Source of the DNA: Brachycybe producta
Lineage: Eukaryota; Arthropoda; Diplopoda; Playtdesmida; Andrognathidae
Assembly (NCBI GenBank): GCA_036925085.1
Contig: JAUPFP010000080.1
Coordinates: forward strand, 558,001 to 622,000
Reading direction: 5' to 3'
DNA: 64,000 nt
Part shown: piece after piece, positions 12,781-24,898 of the stretch
Layout of the letters: each line of letters starts with the position of its first letter
How positions within the stretch are numbered: the first letter of the stretch is position 1
Translations under genes and position numbers: made by a program
The notes under the pieces: model-generated
Databases searched by the model: none
Told to the model about the DNA's origin: nothing
The model's input: the letters and a program-made list of their open reading frames with translations, nothing else

Positions 12781-13251
12781 TTAAGTCGTGTTGTTTTTTT
12801 TTTCAATATCCACAAACCAACTATGAATATCTTACAATTGAATTGTGAATAACCATAAATGAAATCATGCATAACTACCTTTTTTAATTATAACAGATTT
12901 ATCAATTATGGGATAAGCTTATCCGTAATTAGGTTATTTTGACATGAATGGCCTTCCATAATAGCTCAACCACAAGTGGGCTTCGTGTGTCTAGTAGGCT
13001 GCATGGGCCAGCTGGACTTTTAAAAAAAGCCCAGCTATCTCGTATTTTATTAACGAGTCTCTCTACCTCTTTAACAAGTTAATCGAAAATGAGATAATCA
13101 AATTATTTAATAATTATATTATGATGTAAGCCAATGAGTCTGCATAAAACGCACATCCTGGTCAAACTGTCAGTTATTTGTCATATTTAAAATGGAACTA
13201 AATTCGAACTAAATTAAAGTAGTACACAATTTAACTAAAAATTCTTTCCTA

Positions 13252-13557
13252 ATACCTTGTACACACGTGAGTTAAATGAATTCAAGTTAAATGTGTTTAG
13301 GTAAATTATACGGAATCCACTTAAGGACATGAACACCAAATAAAAATTGACTTTATTATTAATATTTTAAAATTGAAAAATACTAAATCAATATTTTGTC
13401 AACAGTTTATATATTATTTTTAAGTATTAACTCAATATTTTCAGATTATTAACTGAATAAATTGAATTCGATATATTGTTTGTTTGTCCTTCACAGGGCT
13501 CTGTAGAACACATTTATTATTTAAATGCATTTAAATTATCAGGTGTGTACTAGGTAT
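13252..13557. repeat. Family E element, copy 1
   Basis: The ends ATACCTTGTACACAC and GTGTGTACTAGGTAT are inverted repeats. The body carries GAGTTAAATGAATTCAA, TACGGAATCCACTTAAGGACA and TCCTTCACAGGGCTCTGTA. Further copies lie at 15587-16465 and 17783-17983. Confidence 0.8.
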
Positions 13558-14213
13558 TTATTACCTTAAAAAAATCAATTTATGGAAATTTGGAAAATTG
13601 TGGCTCAATTTTTTTCTGCACAACGACGTGCAATTGTTGAATATGTTTAAAAAAATTAAAACTACGCTAAAACGTTTTATTTTCAAAGATATATCAACAT
13701 TAAAATACATTTATCTCATTTATTCGTTATTCTAGTATTGAAATTTCTAACGTTTTTTATTATATGAGCATCATCAGATGTTCTATTCACTAAATGACGT
13801 CATTACTAGGAATATGCATAATTATCAAACGTTTGTTAATTTTTTTCTTCTTCTTCTTCTTACTACGCGCATAGGTTTTCATCATAAATTAGTGATGATG
13901 ATGATGACGTTTTCTGAACTTCCAAAGATTCTAAGAATACACTTCAAGGCTACCTTACATTATTTTGTTGTCATTTTTTTTCTCTCCAATTAACAACAAA
14001 TAACACGCGCGTCTAACAAAGTATTGCTTAATTTTTTTTTATTGTGTTTACATTCTTTAAAAAGATCTCATTTTTTGTCCTAAATTCTTATTGTGGTCAT
14101 TCATTCATTAAGTCATTCATTTATTTCATAATTTCTGTTGTTTGCTTTCATTTTATCCATTGAATTGTTAAACCTATACCACCACCACCACCACCACCAG
14201 TCTACAGTTGCTG

Positions 14214-14843
14214 CAACTGTTTAACTGGAAGCTTGTGACGTCAGAAAGCAGGATGAACAGAAGTTGGCTCTGCTGTTTTTATGACGAACGGCAACTTCTA
14301 ATTGGTTTGTTGTGTGGTTCGACGTTGAAAAGGGCGGAGCATGTGACGTCAGACTACATAACCAATTAGAAGTTGCGTTCGTCCCGTTTTCTAATTGCCT
14401 GTCTCGTAGACACGTTGATAGATGTCTCACTGCGCACACGGCACACCAACCAGCTGCCTGTCTCTACAGTGGGAATCCAGTGATAACACCGTGTCAGGAA
14501 AATTTGCTGTGCCAGTTTGTGTGGACACGGCGGACGGCGAAAATTCTTGTCGTGGGCAAAAAGGAGCCTTAGAAAGTGAAATTCCGTGGAATTTTAAAAA
14601 GTTGCAGAAGAAACAGAACAGAAAGCTGTTGTTTAATTTAATAATACAAAATCCAAGCAAAGGAAATGACATCAGTTGCTTTTAACGTCTTTGCAGCATG
14701 CTATATGCAGTTTAAAGCTTGGAGGCTACTATTTTTAGTAGTTTTTGTGAACCTTAATATGGAGAGAGTTGACTTTATGTTTGGTACTAGATCATTTTGA
14801 CGTCAAAATGACGTCACAAGCTTTCATCTTACAGTGAGGCAAC
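14214..14843. repeat. Family B copy 3 carrying a family A element
   Basis: The outer ends (GGAAGCTTGTGACGTCAG and TGACGTCACAAGCTTTCATC) match family B. A family A element at 14250-14403 lies just inside the left end and lacks much of its right arm. The remaining interior (14404-14780) is unique. The frames crossing it have no recognisable product. Confidence 0.65.
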
Positions 14844-15168
14844 TATATTTCGAATATAGCTATATACATTACATAACCACCACCACCACATCACTTCCTT
14901 CAAAAATCAATCAAACACATGACATATAATACAAATAGGAAACAAAAGTTACTCAAAAAAACAACAATAATAAAGGCCCCAGTGATACATTACAATTTCT
15001 ACTTGTGTTATTTTGTATTAAAACTTATTACGTAATAAATTATTTCTCTTTTAGGACAGTAGGACTATTACCTACTTGTAAACACCTGATTGGTAATTCA
15101 ATCATCAACACTTGACCCTCTCTCCCTGCCTCCCTCTTATTTTTCTCGTCTTTTTTTTTCCTACCTTC

Positions 15169-15212
15169 TCTCCCCCCCCCCCCCCCTCCCTCCCTCCCTC
15201 CCTCCCTCCCTG
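15169..15212. repeat. C-tract and (CCCT)n microsatellite
   Basis: A run of C is followed by about six CCCT units. Confidence 0.95.
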
Positions 15213-15445
15213 GACACACTTTAAAATTTTAGGCACATACAAGAAAAATACGATTACTGAATACCAATTATGTCCTAGCTGCTGGTTGTCATCATAAAGA
15301 ATAAACAGTTATAAGAGGTTGGCTGTTTTTACTACCAGACACAACAGCTGATTGAACCTCATAGTTATCCCAAGAGGCAAATAACATATATTATTTATTG
15401 TAGAAGTATTGTTTAAAATATACAATAATTACATAAGAAAATAAA

Positions 15446-16765
15446 AGCCCATCGAACTCGGGTTATTCTTATCTTTCAGGTGCATAATTAACAAAAACTT
15501 CAGTGTTTTAGAAACTAGCTCAATCACTTCATAGTATTTTCATGTTATCTTTCAAAATAATTTTTTTTTGTTAACAAAATATTATCTGCTTATACGTTGT
15601 ACACAGTCATGAGTTAAATGAATTCAAATTAAATGTGTTTAGGTGAATTATACGGAATCCAGTTAAGGACATGAACACCAAATACAAATTGACTTTATTA
15701 TTAATATTTTAAATTGAAATACTAAATCAATATTTTAATGGCAATAGTTTATATAAATTATATTTAAGTATTAACTCAAAATTTGCAGATTATTAACTGA
15801 ATAAATTGAATTCGACGACATATTGTTTGTTTGTCCTTCACAGGGCTCTGTAGAACACGTTTATTATTTAAATGCATTTAAATTATCAAGTGTGTACTAG
15901 GTATAATACTTCATCTACACTTGAGCTAAATGCATTTGAAACTTAAATTTATTTAGTTTAATTATACGGAGTCCAGTTAAGTACATGAACAAGATAAAAT
16001 TGATGTTATTACTTACCAAGTTGTTACACTAACCCATTATATTGAAATACAAATTTAATATATAACTCAACATAACATGAGATATTAATTTTGACATATT
16101 GGTTTGTCCTTAACAGGGCTCCGTAGAACATTATTATTTAAACGCATTTTAACCTTTTAGGTTTTATACCTAGTACACACCTGACAATTTAAATGCATTT
16201 AAATAATAAACGTGTTCTACAGAGCCCTGTGAAGGACAAACAAACAATATATGTCGAATTCAATTTATTCAGTTAATAATCTGAAAATATTGAGTTAATA
16301 CTAAAATATAAACTATTGACAAAATATTGATTTAGTATTTCAATTTAAAATATTAATAATGAAATCAATTTTTATTTGGATCATGTCCTTAACTGGATTC
16401 CGTATAATTCACCTTAAACACATTTAATTTGAATTCATTTAACTCAGGTGTGTGTGTACAAGGTATTATACTAAGTGTTGTTTTTTAACTAACAATAAAG
16501 CTTATTTGAAAAATATCAACATGAAAATACCCTTAAGTAATTGAGCTACCCTTCTAGTTTCTAAACCACTGTCAAGTTTCGCTTCATTTTGAAAATGACT
16601 CCAATTGAAGCTGTTGACATTATGTAATTTTTATATGTGTATAAAGTTTATTTTGAAAGATAATCAGCATGAAAATACTATTATGCGAATCGGCTACCGT
16701 TCTAGTTTCTAAAAGACGTTCAATTTCACCTAACAGAATAAGAGTTCCAAAAATTAGCTATTCAC
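15446..16765. repeat. Family D element interrupted by a family E cluster
   Basis: The left half of D (15446-15580) and its right half (from about 16488) flank three E-related segments: a forward copy at 15587-15904, a divergent copy at about 15905-16165 and an inverted copy at 16166-16465. The outer two E copies are near-complementary, so the block can fold into a long stem. Confidence 0.7.
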
Positions 16766-17649
16766 ACAACACAACAAAAATAAAATAAAAAAACTAGACC
16801 TACATCTTCTACAACAAGCGTAACTAAATTCATTGTTTGTTCATGAAATATGAACAAGTCTTAATAATTAAAAAAATAAAGTAATATATATTATACACCT
16901 TGGATATAATAGTGTTAACTGAATTGAGGATTGTGAAATTTGTGAACGCATTTCGAGGTCATTTATTGACCATTTAAAAAAAAATAACTACAAGGTCACA
17001 GGTCAATTCTTGAGATTACTGGGAAGGGCTGACAAAATAAAGAAAGAAATACACAAAAGAAAAGAAAATTCTAACGGCATTTCTCTCTTTCTCGTCATTC
17101 TATATTATCCACCTTATTATATAGACAACGAGGAGGAGGAGGAGGAGGAGGAGGTCATTGTGCGTGTCCAGGTCACCAAAAATCGACTGACCAACTGGGT
17201 CTCTTTTCTATCTTCCGGCGTTATGCAATTAAGAACAACGGTCGATAGAATGAAGAAACCACAGTAGATTTTTTATATAATAAATGAAAATATACTCCCA
17301 ATTTTTTTTTTTTTTTAAAATGTTGTTTTCATTTCAAGAGTTTGACGTCATTTCATAAAGTCATATAATAACATTCAAAGTGGACCTCAAACATTTCAAA
17401 ATTCGGCTTTTTTTTTTGAGCACACGGAATAAGAACAACTCAGTTTGAGGTGCAAGAAGAAGAAGAAGAAGTAAAAAAAAATGGACATTCAAAATATGTT
17501 GCTACTTGAAAGAAACAGGACAAATTGAAAATATAAAATTTTAACATATACACATTTAACTGTTGTAGTAAAAAAATTAAACACAACGATAAATTTCTAA
17601 AAAAATTGAAACTGGGCCATTAAAAAATAAAAAAGGGGTTCTTTTTTTT

Positions 17650-18206
17650 AAAGGTTTCATTATGAACAGCTGATAATCAAACTCCACCTTTGGTTATTCC
17701 ACGTTTTAGAAAAAACAAAGAAGAAGAAATTGAAACTGTGTGTTAGAAACTAGAATGGTATAGGTATAAATCTTAGTCTAATACCTTGTACACAAGTCAT
17801 GAGTTAAATGAATTCAAATTAAATGTGTTTAGATGAATTATACGGAATCCAGTTAAGGACATATGAACCCAAATAAAAATTGACTTTATTATTAATATTT
17901 TAAAATTGAAAAATACTAAATCAATATTTTGTCAATAGTTTATATATATTATATTTAAGTATTAACTCAATATTTTCAGATTAAGGGTAAATCACTTAAT
18001 AGTATTTTCATGTTGATATTTTTCAAAATAAACCTCTTTTTCATGGAGAAAAAAAATGAACAAAAAAAATACCATTTGATGATTGAATTACCTTTCTAGT
18101 TTCTAAAAAAAAAAACTTTCAAAGTTTTTTCTTCTTCTAAATTTTGTTCCTGTTAATAACCAAAGTTAGAGGGGCGTTTACATTATAGAACCAACTTAAA
18201 AGGCAT
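17650..18206. repeat. Family D element with a truncated E insertion
   Basis: The D halves (GAACAGCTGATAATCAAAC... and ...CTTTCTAGTTTCTAAA...GGGGCGTTTACATT) enclose 17783-17983. That insert matches the first two thirds of family E and stops abruptly, without its other end. Confidence 0.7.
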
Positions 18207-18624
18207 TCAAAATAGAAGGTCAAGTTTGGCTTTTTTTTTACAATTTTATTTTTAGAAATTTAGAAAAATTAAAGTGAAGCTTTGACTGTCTATTGTGATG
18301 GTCAGTTCCGTCTTCTTTGCCGCATTGTGAACCACCTGTATGTTCACACTGAATCGGTCACTTTCCCTCCTTTGTCATGAACTCATGGATAATTAACGAA
18401 TTACAATGACATTTTTAAGAGGCAGGGGATGGGGGGTGGAGGATTTGAGTTGCTACGGCACTTTAGGACCTAATGTAGGCCCCCCTATTTAATTTTTTAA
18501 TTTTAATAACCTTAAATTTGATTTTCATTGAAAATATTTACTTTTTTCTAAACATAAAACATGTAATATTCAAAAAAAAATAAAAAGTAAAAGTTATTAA
18601 TTATTATTTTATGATAGGCTGGCA

Positions 18625-18890
18625 GTAAAGGTTGATTGAGACTAGAAATGTAAAAAAATAAAACATTGACATAATATTTCAAAATAAACGTTTTGTTACA
18701 ATTTAAAGAACGCCCCCCCACTTAATTGACGTTTTTCAACACTTTAATTAAATTAAATTTAAAAAAACAACAACAAGAAATGGAACCATTTTTAAAATGT
18801 AATTAAAATATTTTATTTTGAAAGATATTGTCTTACAAATTCATTATACCTGATTTCTTTACTCTTCTAGTTTTTAAGAAACTTCTTAAA
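18625..18890. repeat. Degenerate family D element
   Basis: Recognisable pieces are TTTCAAAATAAACGTTTT on the left and TTATTTTGAAAGATAT...CTCTTCTAGTTTTTAA on the right. Confidence 0.45.
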
Positions 18891-19072
18891 ATTATTTAAA
18901 AAAATTACTTTTTTTCTGCCATTTATTTTTGCAAGCATGTGCCCAAAATATAGGCCTACATTTTGGATAAAATTGACATTCAAACTCACAAAACTATAGT
19001 GAGATAAAAGACAAAAGCCCACCAGGTCCATGAGTCTCACAAAGTACATAGGCTGTCGCTTTTCCCAGAAGC

Positions 19073-19155
19073 CCACTAGGCACATGAGGACCACAAAAAC
19101 TCACCAGGCACCTCATGTGTCTGGTGAGTTTTTGTGGTCCTCATGTGCCTAGTGG
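19073..19155. repeat. Perfect 35-bp inverted repeat (hairpin)
   Basis: Bases 19073-19107 and 19121-19155 are exact reverse complements (CCACTAGGCACATGAGG... / ...CCTCATGTGCCTAGTGG) around a 13-base loop. Similar CCACCAG...GAGG...CACAAAG phrases occur on both sides (19018-19045 and 19160-19190), so the hairpin sits in a larger, older repeated region. Confidence 0.95.
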
Positions 19156-19348
19156 CCCACGAAAGCCCACCAGACCTTTGAGGTTCACAAAGCCCATTTT
19201 TTTTTTGTAAAAACCAACTGGCCCCAATGTCTTTAAGGCATTTCTCTACTCATGAGTCATAACCTTCTGACATGTTAAGCAGACAGTACCAAATGTAAAA
19301 AAAAAATGTGAAAGGAAAGATTTCTAAAAAAAATTTGCTAATACATAC

Positions 19349-19394
19349 CATCATTAGCACTGGACGCCTTTTCATCACTCACAGAAATCGGCAT
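19349..19394 (-). CDS. Possible alternative first exon of gene X
   Basis: ATG at 19394 opens a 15-codon frame, MPISVSDEKASSAND, ending in a good donor (GATG|GTATGT) in phase 1. The phase equals that of the exon at 26651-26729 and the acceptor phase of the exon at 6142. Both short N-termini carry the word KASS in acidic, serine-rich context. This fits an alternative promoter and start, but no promoter motif is evident and the exon is short, so it could be chance. Confidence 0.35.
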
Positions 19395-20601
19395 GTTTTT
19401 TTTGTTTTTTTGTTGCGTCTCTGCACTTAAAACACCTTTTGTTGATTATTGTTGATATTGTTATTAAAAAAAAATTTTTTTTAAATATGTAACTTTTTGT
19501 TCATCAAAATAAAAAAAATGAAGAAAAAAAATTCCAAAAAAATCAATGAGAAAATAATTCAAACTTGTTATATTTACTTTCTTTTTATAATTTCTTTTGA
19601 AAACACTAATTGATGATAACCGATAATCACCACCAATGTTAGCAGCAGCCATTAACAGATTCCATAACAACTAGAAAAAAACTAACAAGATATTATGAAA
19701 ACCACCTACTCTACTACTTAACCAACTATTGAATGTATGTATAACAAGCTAAGAAGCTGGAATAAATAATAATTTAGCTAGTAGTAGTAGTAGTAGTAAT
19801 ATTAATCTCTCGGCCTCGTTTTAAACAAAACAAAAACCACTGACAGAACTTGAGTACAAGATATTTTTTTTATATATATTTAAAATAGAAACTAAAATAT
19901 CCAGTTACTTGACACAACCGACAAGACAAAACAACAACAACCAATAATAATAATAAGAAGAATCCAGAACTCGGTAAAAAGGTAATGCTTCTTCTTCTTC
20001 TTCTTAAATACACAAGACTTTAAAAAGTTGACTTTTAAAAATAGTTGTAAACGAGATTTCTTCTATTTCCTATCTCTCTCTCTCTCTTTTCTCTCTGTGT
20101 GTCTTATTAACTGTAATGTACCTCCTCTTCTTCTTTTGGTTTTTTTTACTTGTATTGTATTAGGAACCATAAAATAATCTCTACCATTTTATAGTAGGGT
20201 AATGATGGATTGCATGCAACCTTGATTTATTTGAAAGGAATTCTTCCATTGGTGGTGGTGGTAGTGGTTTCAATTGTGTGTCCTGTCAGCTGTTAGTTCA
20301 CATCCTCAAACTCAAAACTAAAAAAAACATAACAGAAATCACAAAAACCGGACTGAACTCTTCTTCTTCTTCTGTTTCTTCTATATTTAAAGTTTTGATC
20401 TATTGAACTAATTGCTTCAGGCTGCTCTGTTGCTTAGAACTGAGATTTAATTTTTACAGTTATTTCTTAAAAGTCTTATTATTCCGACATTTGAAAAATA
20501 ACTATAATAAGTTGCTCACCTACTTATTCTCTTTTCAGTGACTTCATTTGGAAATGCCTACCTTGGTACCCCTACAGTGGGGTACTGTGGTAGTCGGAAG
20601 G

Positions 20602-20797
20602 ACAGGGAATTAGAAATCGGGACGAACAGAAGTTGGATCCGCCCTTTTTATGACGAACGGCAACTTGGTTATGTAGTCTGACGTCACTTGCTCCGCCCTT
20701 TTCAACGTCGAACCACACAACAAACCAATTAGAAGTTGCCGGTCGTCATAAAAAGGGCGGAGCCAACTGAAGTTCGTCCTGATTTCTAATTACCTGT
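20602..20797. repeat. MITE family A copy 4, 9-bp target-site duplication
   Basis: The element runs ACAGGGAATTAGAAATCGG to TTCTAATTACCTGT and is flanked on both sides by GTCGGAAGG, a perfect 9-bp duplication. It has the internal CTCCGCCC and TGACGTCA blocks. Confidence 0.9.
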
Positions 20798-21430
20798 GTC
20801 GGAAGGTGGTTACCTTAAAGCAGGAAAACATTTGCAACCATTTATGATTGCATTTTTAGCAAAAACACCAATCACAATTATTGCTTTTTTTTAAAAAAAA
20901 ATCAAATAGTCTTGATCAGAGAGGCTAGATATAGTTATAACTTATAATCTAGTAAACTGTTAGCCTCTAACCAGTGATTTTGATTAGAAAAAAGCATAAT
21001 TGTGATTGATCTACCCATGATGCATCATATGTTTGCATAAAAAAATGCACAAATCACAGCTTCCAACCTAATTTTGACTGGGTTATTCTTATGACACCAT
21101 ATATGAGTGTCATATGTGTAGCCTACATAATAATCAGATTCACTTGAAAAGTGAACTATTTTTTTTCACATTTTTTAATTTCTGAGGTTTATTTTTTAGT
21201 TGCATAAAATGAACAATTACTAAACATTTTCAATTTTAATTCATAAAAAAATTACCTACCACTGTTTTCACTAAAGTAATTAATTTGCAAACATATTTGG
21301 AGCAAACTGCAGGAATTCTCAAACATATTCTATTATAGAATGTCGTACGACATCTATATATTTATATTTCTGATAGAATTTTTTTCCAAACGAAGCCACT
21401 GTGTCTCATTGGCTGTCAGCTCAGTTTTGC

Positions 21431-21637
21431 ACAAGCAGTTAGAAATCGGGGAGATCTTCAGTTGGCTCCGCCCTTGTTATGACGACCGGCAACTTCTAAT
21501 TGGTTTGTTGTATGGTTCGACGTTGAAAAAGGCGGAGCGTGTGACGGCAGACTACATAACCAACCAATTAGAAGTTGTGTTCGTCATAACAAGGGTGGAG
21601 CCAACTGAAGTTCTCCTCGATTTCTAACTATACCTGT
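21431..21637. repeat. MITE family A copy 5
   Basis: The ends ACAAGCAGTTAGAAATCGG and its complement, with the usual inner blocks, define the copy. AGTTTTGC lies on both sides as an 8-bp duplication. The central TGACGTCA is changed to TGACGGCA. Confidence 0.88.
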
Positions 21638-22129
21638 AGTTTTGCACAAAATGTCAAATCTGACAAATGAAAATTTCAAATTTTCCCACGCAATTTTACA
21701 AAGTCTTGTTTCTTCTCATTGGATAAAGTTTGAAAAATTCCTATTTTTTATTAAATTTCCAAACTTATCCAATAATATTAAAAAGCATCTGTTTGCCATT
21801 GTTTGGTTTCCGAAATTTTGATTCACATAACATTATTGAGTTCGTCTTTTCTAAAAAGAAATGATTTTTTGGTTTGATTTCATTGTCATTTTCAGCTAAT
21901 ATTTAAGGCTAAACTAATCACTAAGTAAAGCCAAAAAAAAAGCATCCTCAGCAATAAATAGTAAGGCTCAGAGGCTAATAACTTGTCATTCATGTTTCAA
22001 TAAAACCAACTACTTAATTTTGTTGCTTTTTCATTTATTTCCTAAATAACATGTTGTTGAAAACTGAACAACTTCCTCCTGAATTACAATTATTGAATTT
22101 ATTGAAGGCGTTTGTGAATTATGACTTAT

Positions 22130-22706
22130 TATATATATATATATTAAGCCAAGTCTGTGTATGTGTAAGGGATTAATGCTGTACAAACAAGGACAAAAAC
22201 CTTGAAGCACGTCGGAATTTATATAAATTTAAATGAATAAACGAACCGCTTTTTTTCTCAAGGTCAACTATATGTTGCACACTCCCCCCATCCAAGAACC
22301 GCATTGATATTAAATTGGAGAGTGGGGAAAAGGTTGGAAAGTGTAGAGGGGGAGGGGGAGAGAGAGAAACGTGGAGGGGGTGACTGAAATTGAAATGAAA
22401 GGAGTAAAAAAGGAACAAACGACGCGCATGCGCACACCAGGAAAAAAAATGAAAAACTCATTTTCTCTTTCAAATATAAAAAGGGGAGGGAATAATAGTA
22501 GCAAAATTAAACTACAGTTTATCACGGGCAATTGTGCCCAGCATTAGAATTTCTTTTCCTCCGCCCTTTTATGAACATCATCAATTTCTAATTGGGTTTG
22601 TTACTTGGTCTGACGTCATAAAAGGGCGGAGGAAAAGAAATTCTAATGCTGGGCACAATTGTCTGTGAATTTTGCTCCCGTCATTTATGACGGGTTACCC
22701 CACTAG
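22130..22706 (+). mobile_element. Helitron/HINE-like element, family C copy 2
   Basis: This is the opposite orientation to the 3.4-kb copy. It runs from an AT microsatellite (22130-22145) through GTTGCACACTCCCCC and a purine-rich tract to the inner palindrome (22525-22670). It ends in the hairpin CCCGTCAT/ATGACGGG and TTACCCCACTAG (22703-22706) followed by T. No coding sequence is seen. Confidence 0.6.
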
Positions 22707-23246
22707 TAATTTTATATAAGGTTATTTTTGTTAAGATTCAAATAGCTCGAGGTTGTAAAACATTATTTCAACAAAAACTTCATGAAAAATACACAATCAT
22801 TGTTATTTCAAGTTATTATTTGTGAGCTCACATAAAAAAAATCATCCGCGGGCCACAGGTGGCTCATCATTACTATTCCTACCTTAAAGGCAAATCACGT
22901 GACCTTCAACACATTGCTTAAGGGGGAAGTGTGGGGAAAACCCAATTATGAAATTATCAGAACTTATTATAGATTGACTTAACAATCTCTCGCAGTAATA
23001 TGTTATAAAAAATTAATACACGGGCTCCACACAGTTACGAGATTAGCTAAATAATAATTTAATTATATTGTAATTAATTAGTTAATTATTGGTTTACTAT
23101 AAAGTGACGTAAATGTCCATTACGCGAAATGGATAAATATTTCGTGTAATGGACAATTAATACGCCAATTGGATGCGACGTACATGTAAATTATTAGCAT
23201 TACCAGTCGAGATAAAAAAATTTTATCACGTCCTCAACAGGGCTCC
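22707..23246. other. No gene recognised; short palindromic stretch
   Basis: This is mostly AT-rich. Around 23105-23185 there is an inverted phrase (TGTCCATTACGCGAAAT / ATTTCGTGTAATGGACA). The edge contains ACAGGGCTCCGTA, as in families E and F. Confidence 0.4.
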
Positions 23247-23402
23247 GTACGTACTTAATAGTATTTTTTATGTCTGATATTTTTCAAAATAAAAAATACA
23301 TTTTTTGTGTCATTTTCAAATTGATATAAGTGATTGATCTACCCTTCTAGTTTCTAAAATACTTTCAATTTTTTTTTAATTTTGCTCCTGAAAGACAGAA
23401 GT
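23247..23402. repeat. Short family D copy
   Basis: The arms TAATAGTATTTTTTATG...TTTCAAAATAA and GATTGATCTACCCTTCTAGTT lie close together with little spacer. Confidence 0.6.
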
Positions 23403-23447
23403 TGATTTAGTGATGCTAAGTTTAAACTTTTAATTTTTAAGTTTAAA

Positions 23448-24015
23448 CTTTTTAAAGAGTTTATAAACAGCTGATTTCTAAACTCTTGATAATTCTGCGT
23501 TTCAGAAGAGAGCAACAGTAAAAAGAAATTGAAAGTGTGTTAAGAAACTAGAAGGGCAGCTGATTCATTAAATAGTATTTTTAACAGGCAGTTAGAAATC
23601 GGGGAGAACTTCAGTTGGCTCCGCCCTTGTTATGACGATCGGCAACTTCTAATTGGTTGATTATGTAGTCTGACGTCACGTGCTCCGCTCTTTTCAATGT
23701 CGAACCACAGAACAAACCAATTAGATGTTACCGGTCGTCATAAAAAGGGCGGAGATAACTGAAGTTCTCCCCGATTTCTAACTGCCTGTGTATTTTTATG
23801 TGGATATCTTTTAAAATGAACTTTTTATTAAAGGTTGAGTCATTTTCAAACTGACATAAAAAGTTTTATTTTAAAAGATATCAACAAGAAAATACATTTA
23901 ATTGATTGAGCTACCCTTCTAGTTTCTAAAACACATTTAAGTTTCTTTTAATATTGCTCCTGAAAAACAGAATAACCAGAGTTCGATGGATAATTTAGAC
24001 TTTAAAAAAACCCCT
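23448..24015. repeat. Family D copy containing MITE family A copy 6
   Basis: The D halves flank a complete family A element at 23584-23788 (ACAGGCAG...CTGCCTGT). The 9 bp GTATTTTTA occurs once on each side of A. In other D copies this stretch is present once and continuous, so the insertion site and duplication are directly visible. Confidence 0.92.
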
Positions 24016-24898
24016 TTAAAGATGCTAATTTCAGAAATATTTAGTGCATACAGGGTGTCTCAAAAACTAGTACTGACATATAATCATATCGATCAAATTA
24101 TTGATCAATACATTTTATAATTTATTGATCAATTACAGATCAATATTTCGAATTCAATTTTTGTTTTCTCACTTATATCGTTATCGATTATGTTATTTTT
24201 TTTAGCTATTAAAACAACCATTGAGTTTATTATTTTCTTAGAAAACAATTCTTTTGTGCTTCAATAAACGCCAACACTTTTTATATTTTTGTTTTAAAAA
24301 TGGAAAGTTGTGAATTTTCTTTCAACAAAAGTTTGCTTCTTCTTCTTCTTCTTATGAGATAAAAGGGTGCATCCGGATTTGGATCTCCGTTATGACGTCA
24401 CAACCCTATTAAAGTAGGAGGAGTTGAGATTCGACATAGTGACCTACATTGTGTGAAACATTGGCCGTTAGAGGGCGCATTTTTCTATTCTAACCTTAAT
24501 AATTATGAGACGACAAGCCCGCTAAAAATGAAACCATTGATTTCGATTCTGAAATTCTACGATGAATGACTAAAATGACCTTAGAAAAATAAAATGAAAA
24601 CATTGTGAAAAATAATATAAGACTTCATCATCAAAATTGCAAATCAACAAGAAAAAAAAAACCAAACCAATAGAAAAATCAAAACAACCTCAACTCGATA
24701 AACTTTTATTTTTGTTTTTGATTAAACAATTTTTTTTTTATTAATAAGTCCAAGGTCAAATTAAAAGTTGTAGGGGGCCCCATTTTGTGGGGAGTCTAGG
24801 GACCAAATGCATGAAATACGCTTTGAATTTTGTTTCGCAATGTTTCTCCTGAATAAACGTTCGCTTGAAAATAGCCACGCATTCCCCTGCTAAGTTAG
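24016..24898. other. No gene recognised
   Basis: This has AT-rich DNA with ATCAATA-type inverted words near 24090-24150, a (TTC)n tract near 24335, and a short GTTATGACGTCACAAC phrase near 24389. I found no exon. Confidence 0.45.

Noticed and set aside
14312-14685. Overlapping frames of 81-87 codons on both strands
   Set aside because: They begin in the inverted repeats of a family A element and continue into unique sequence, with no recognisable domain.
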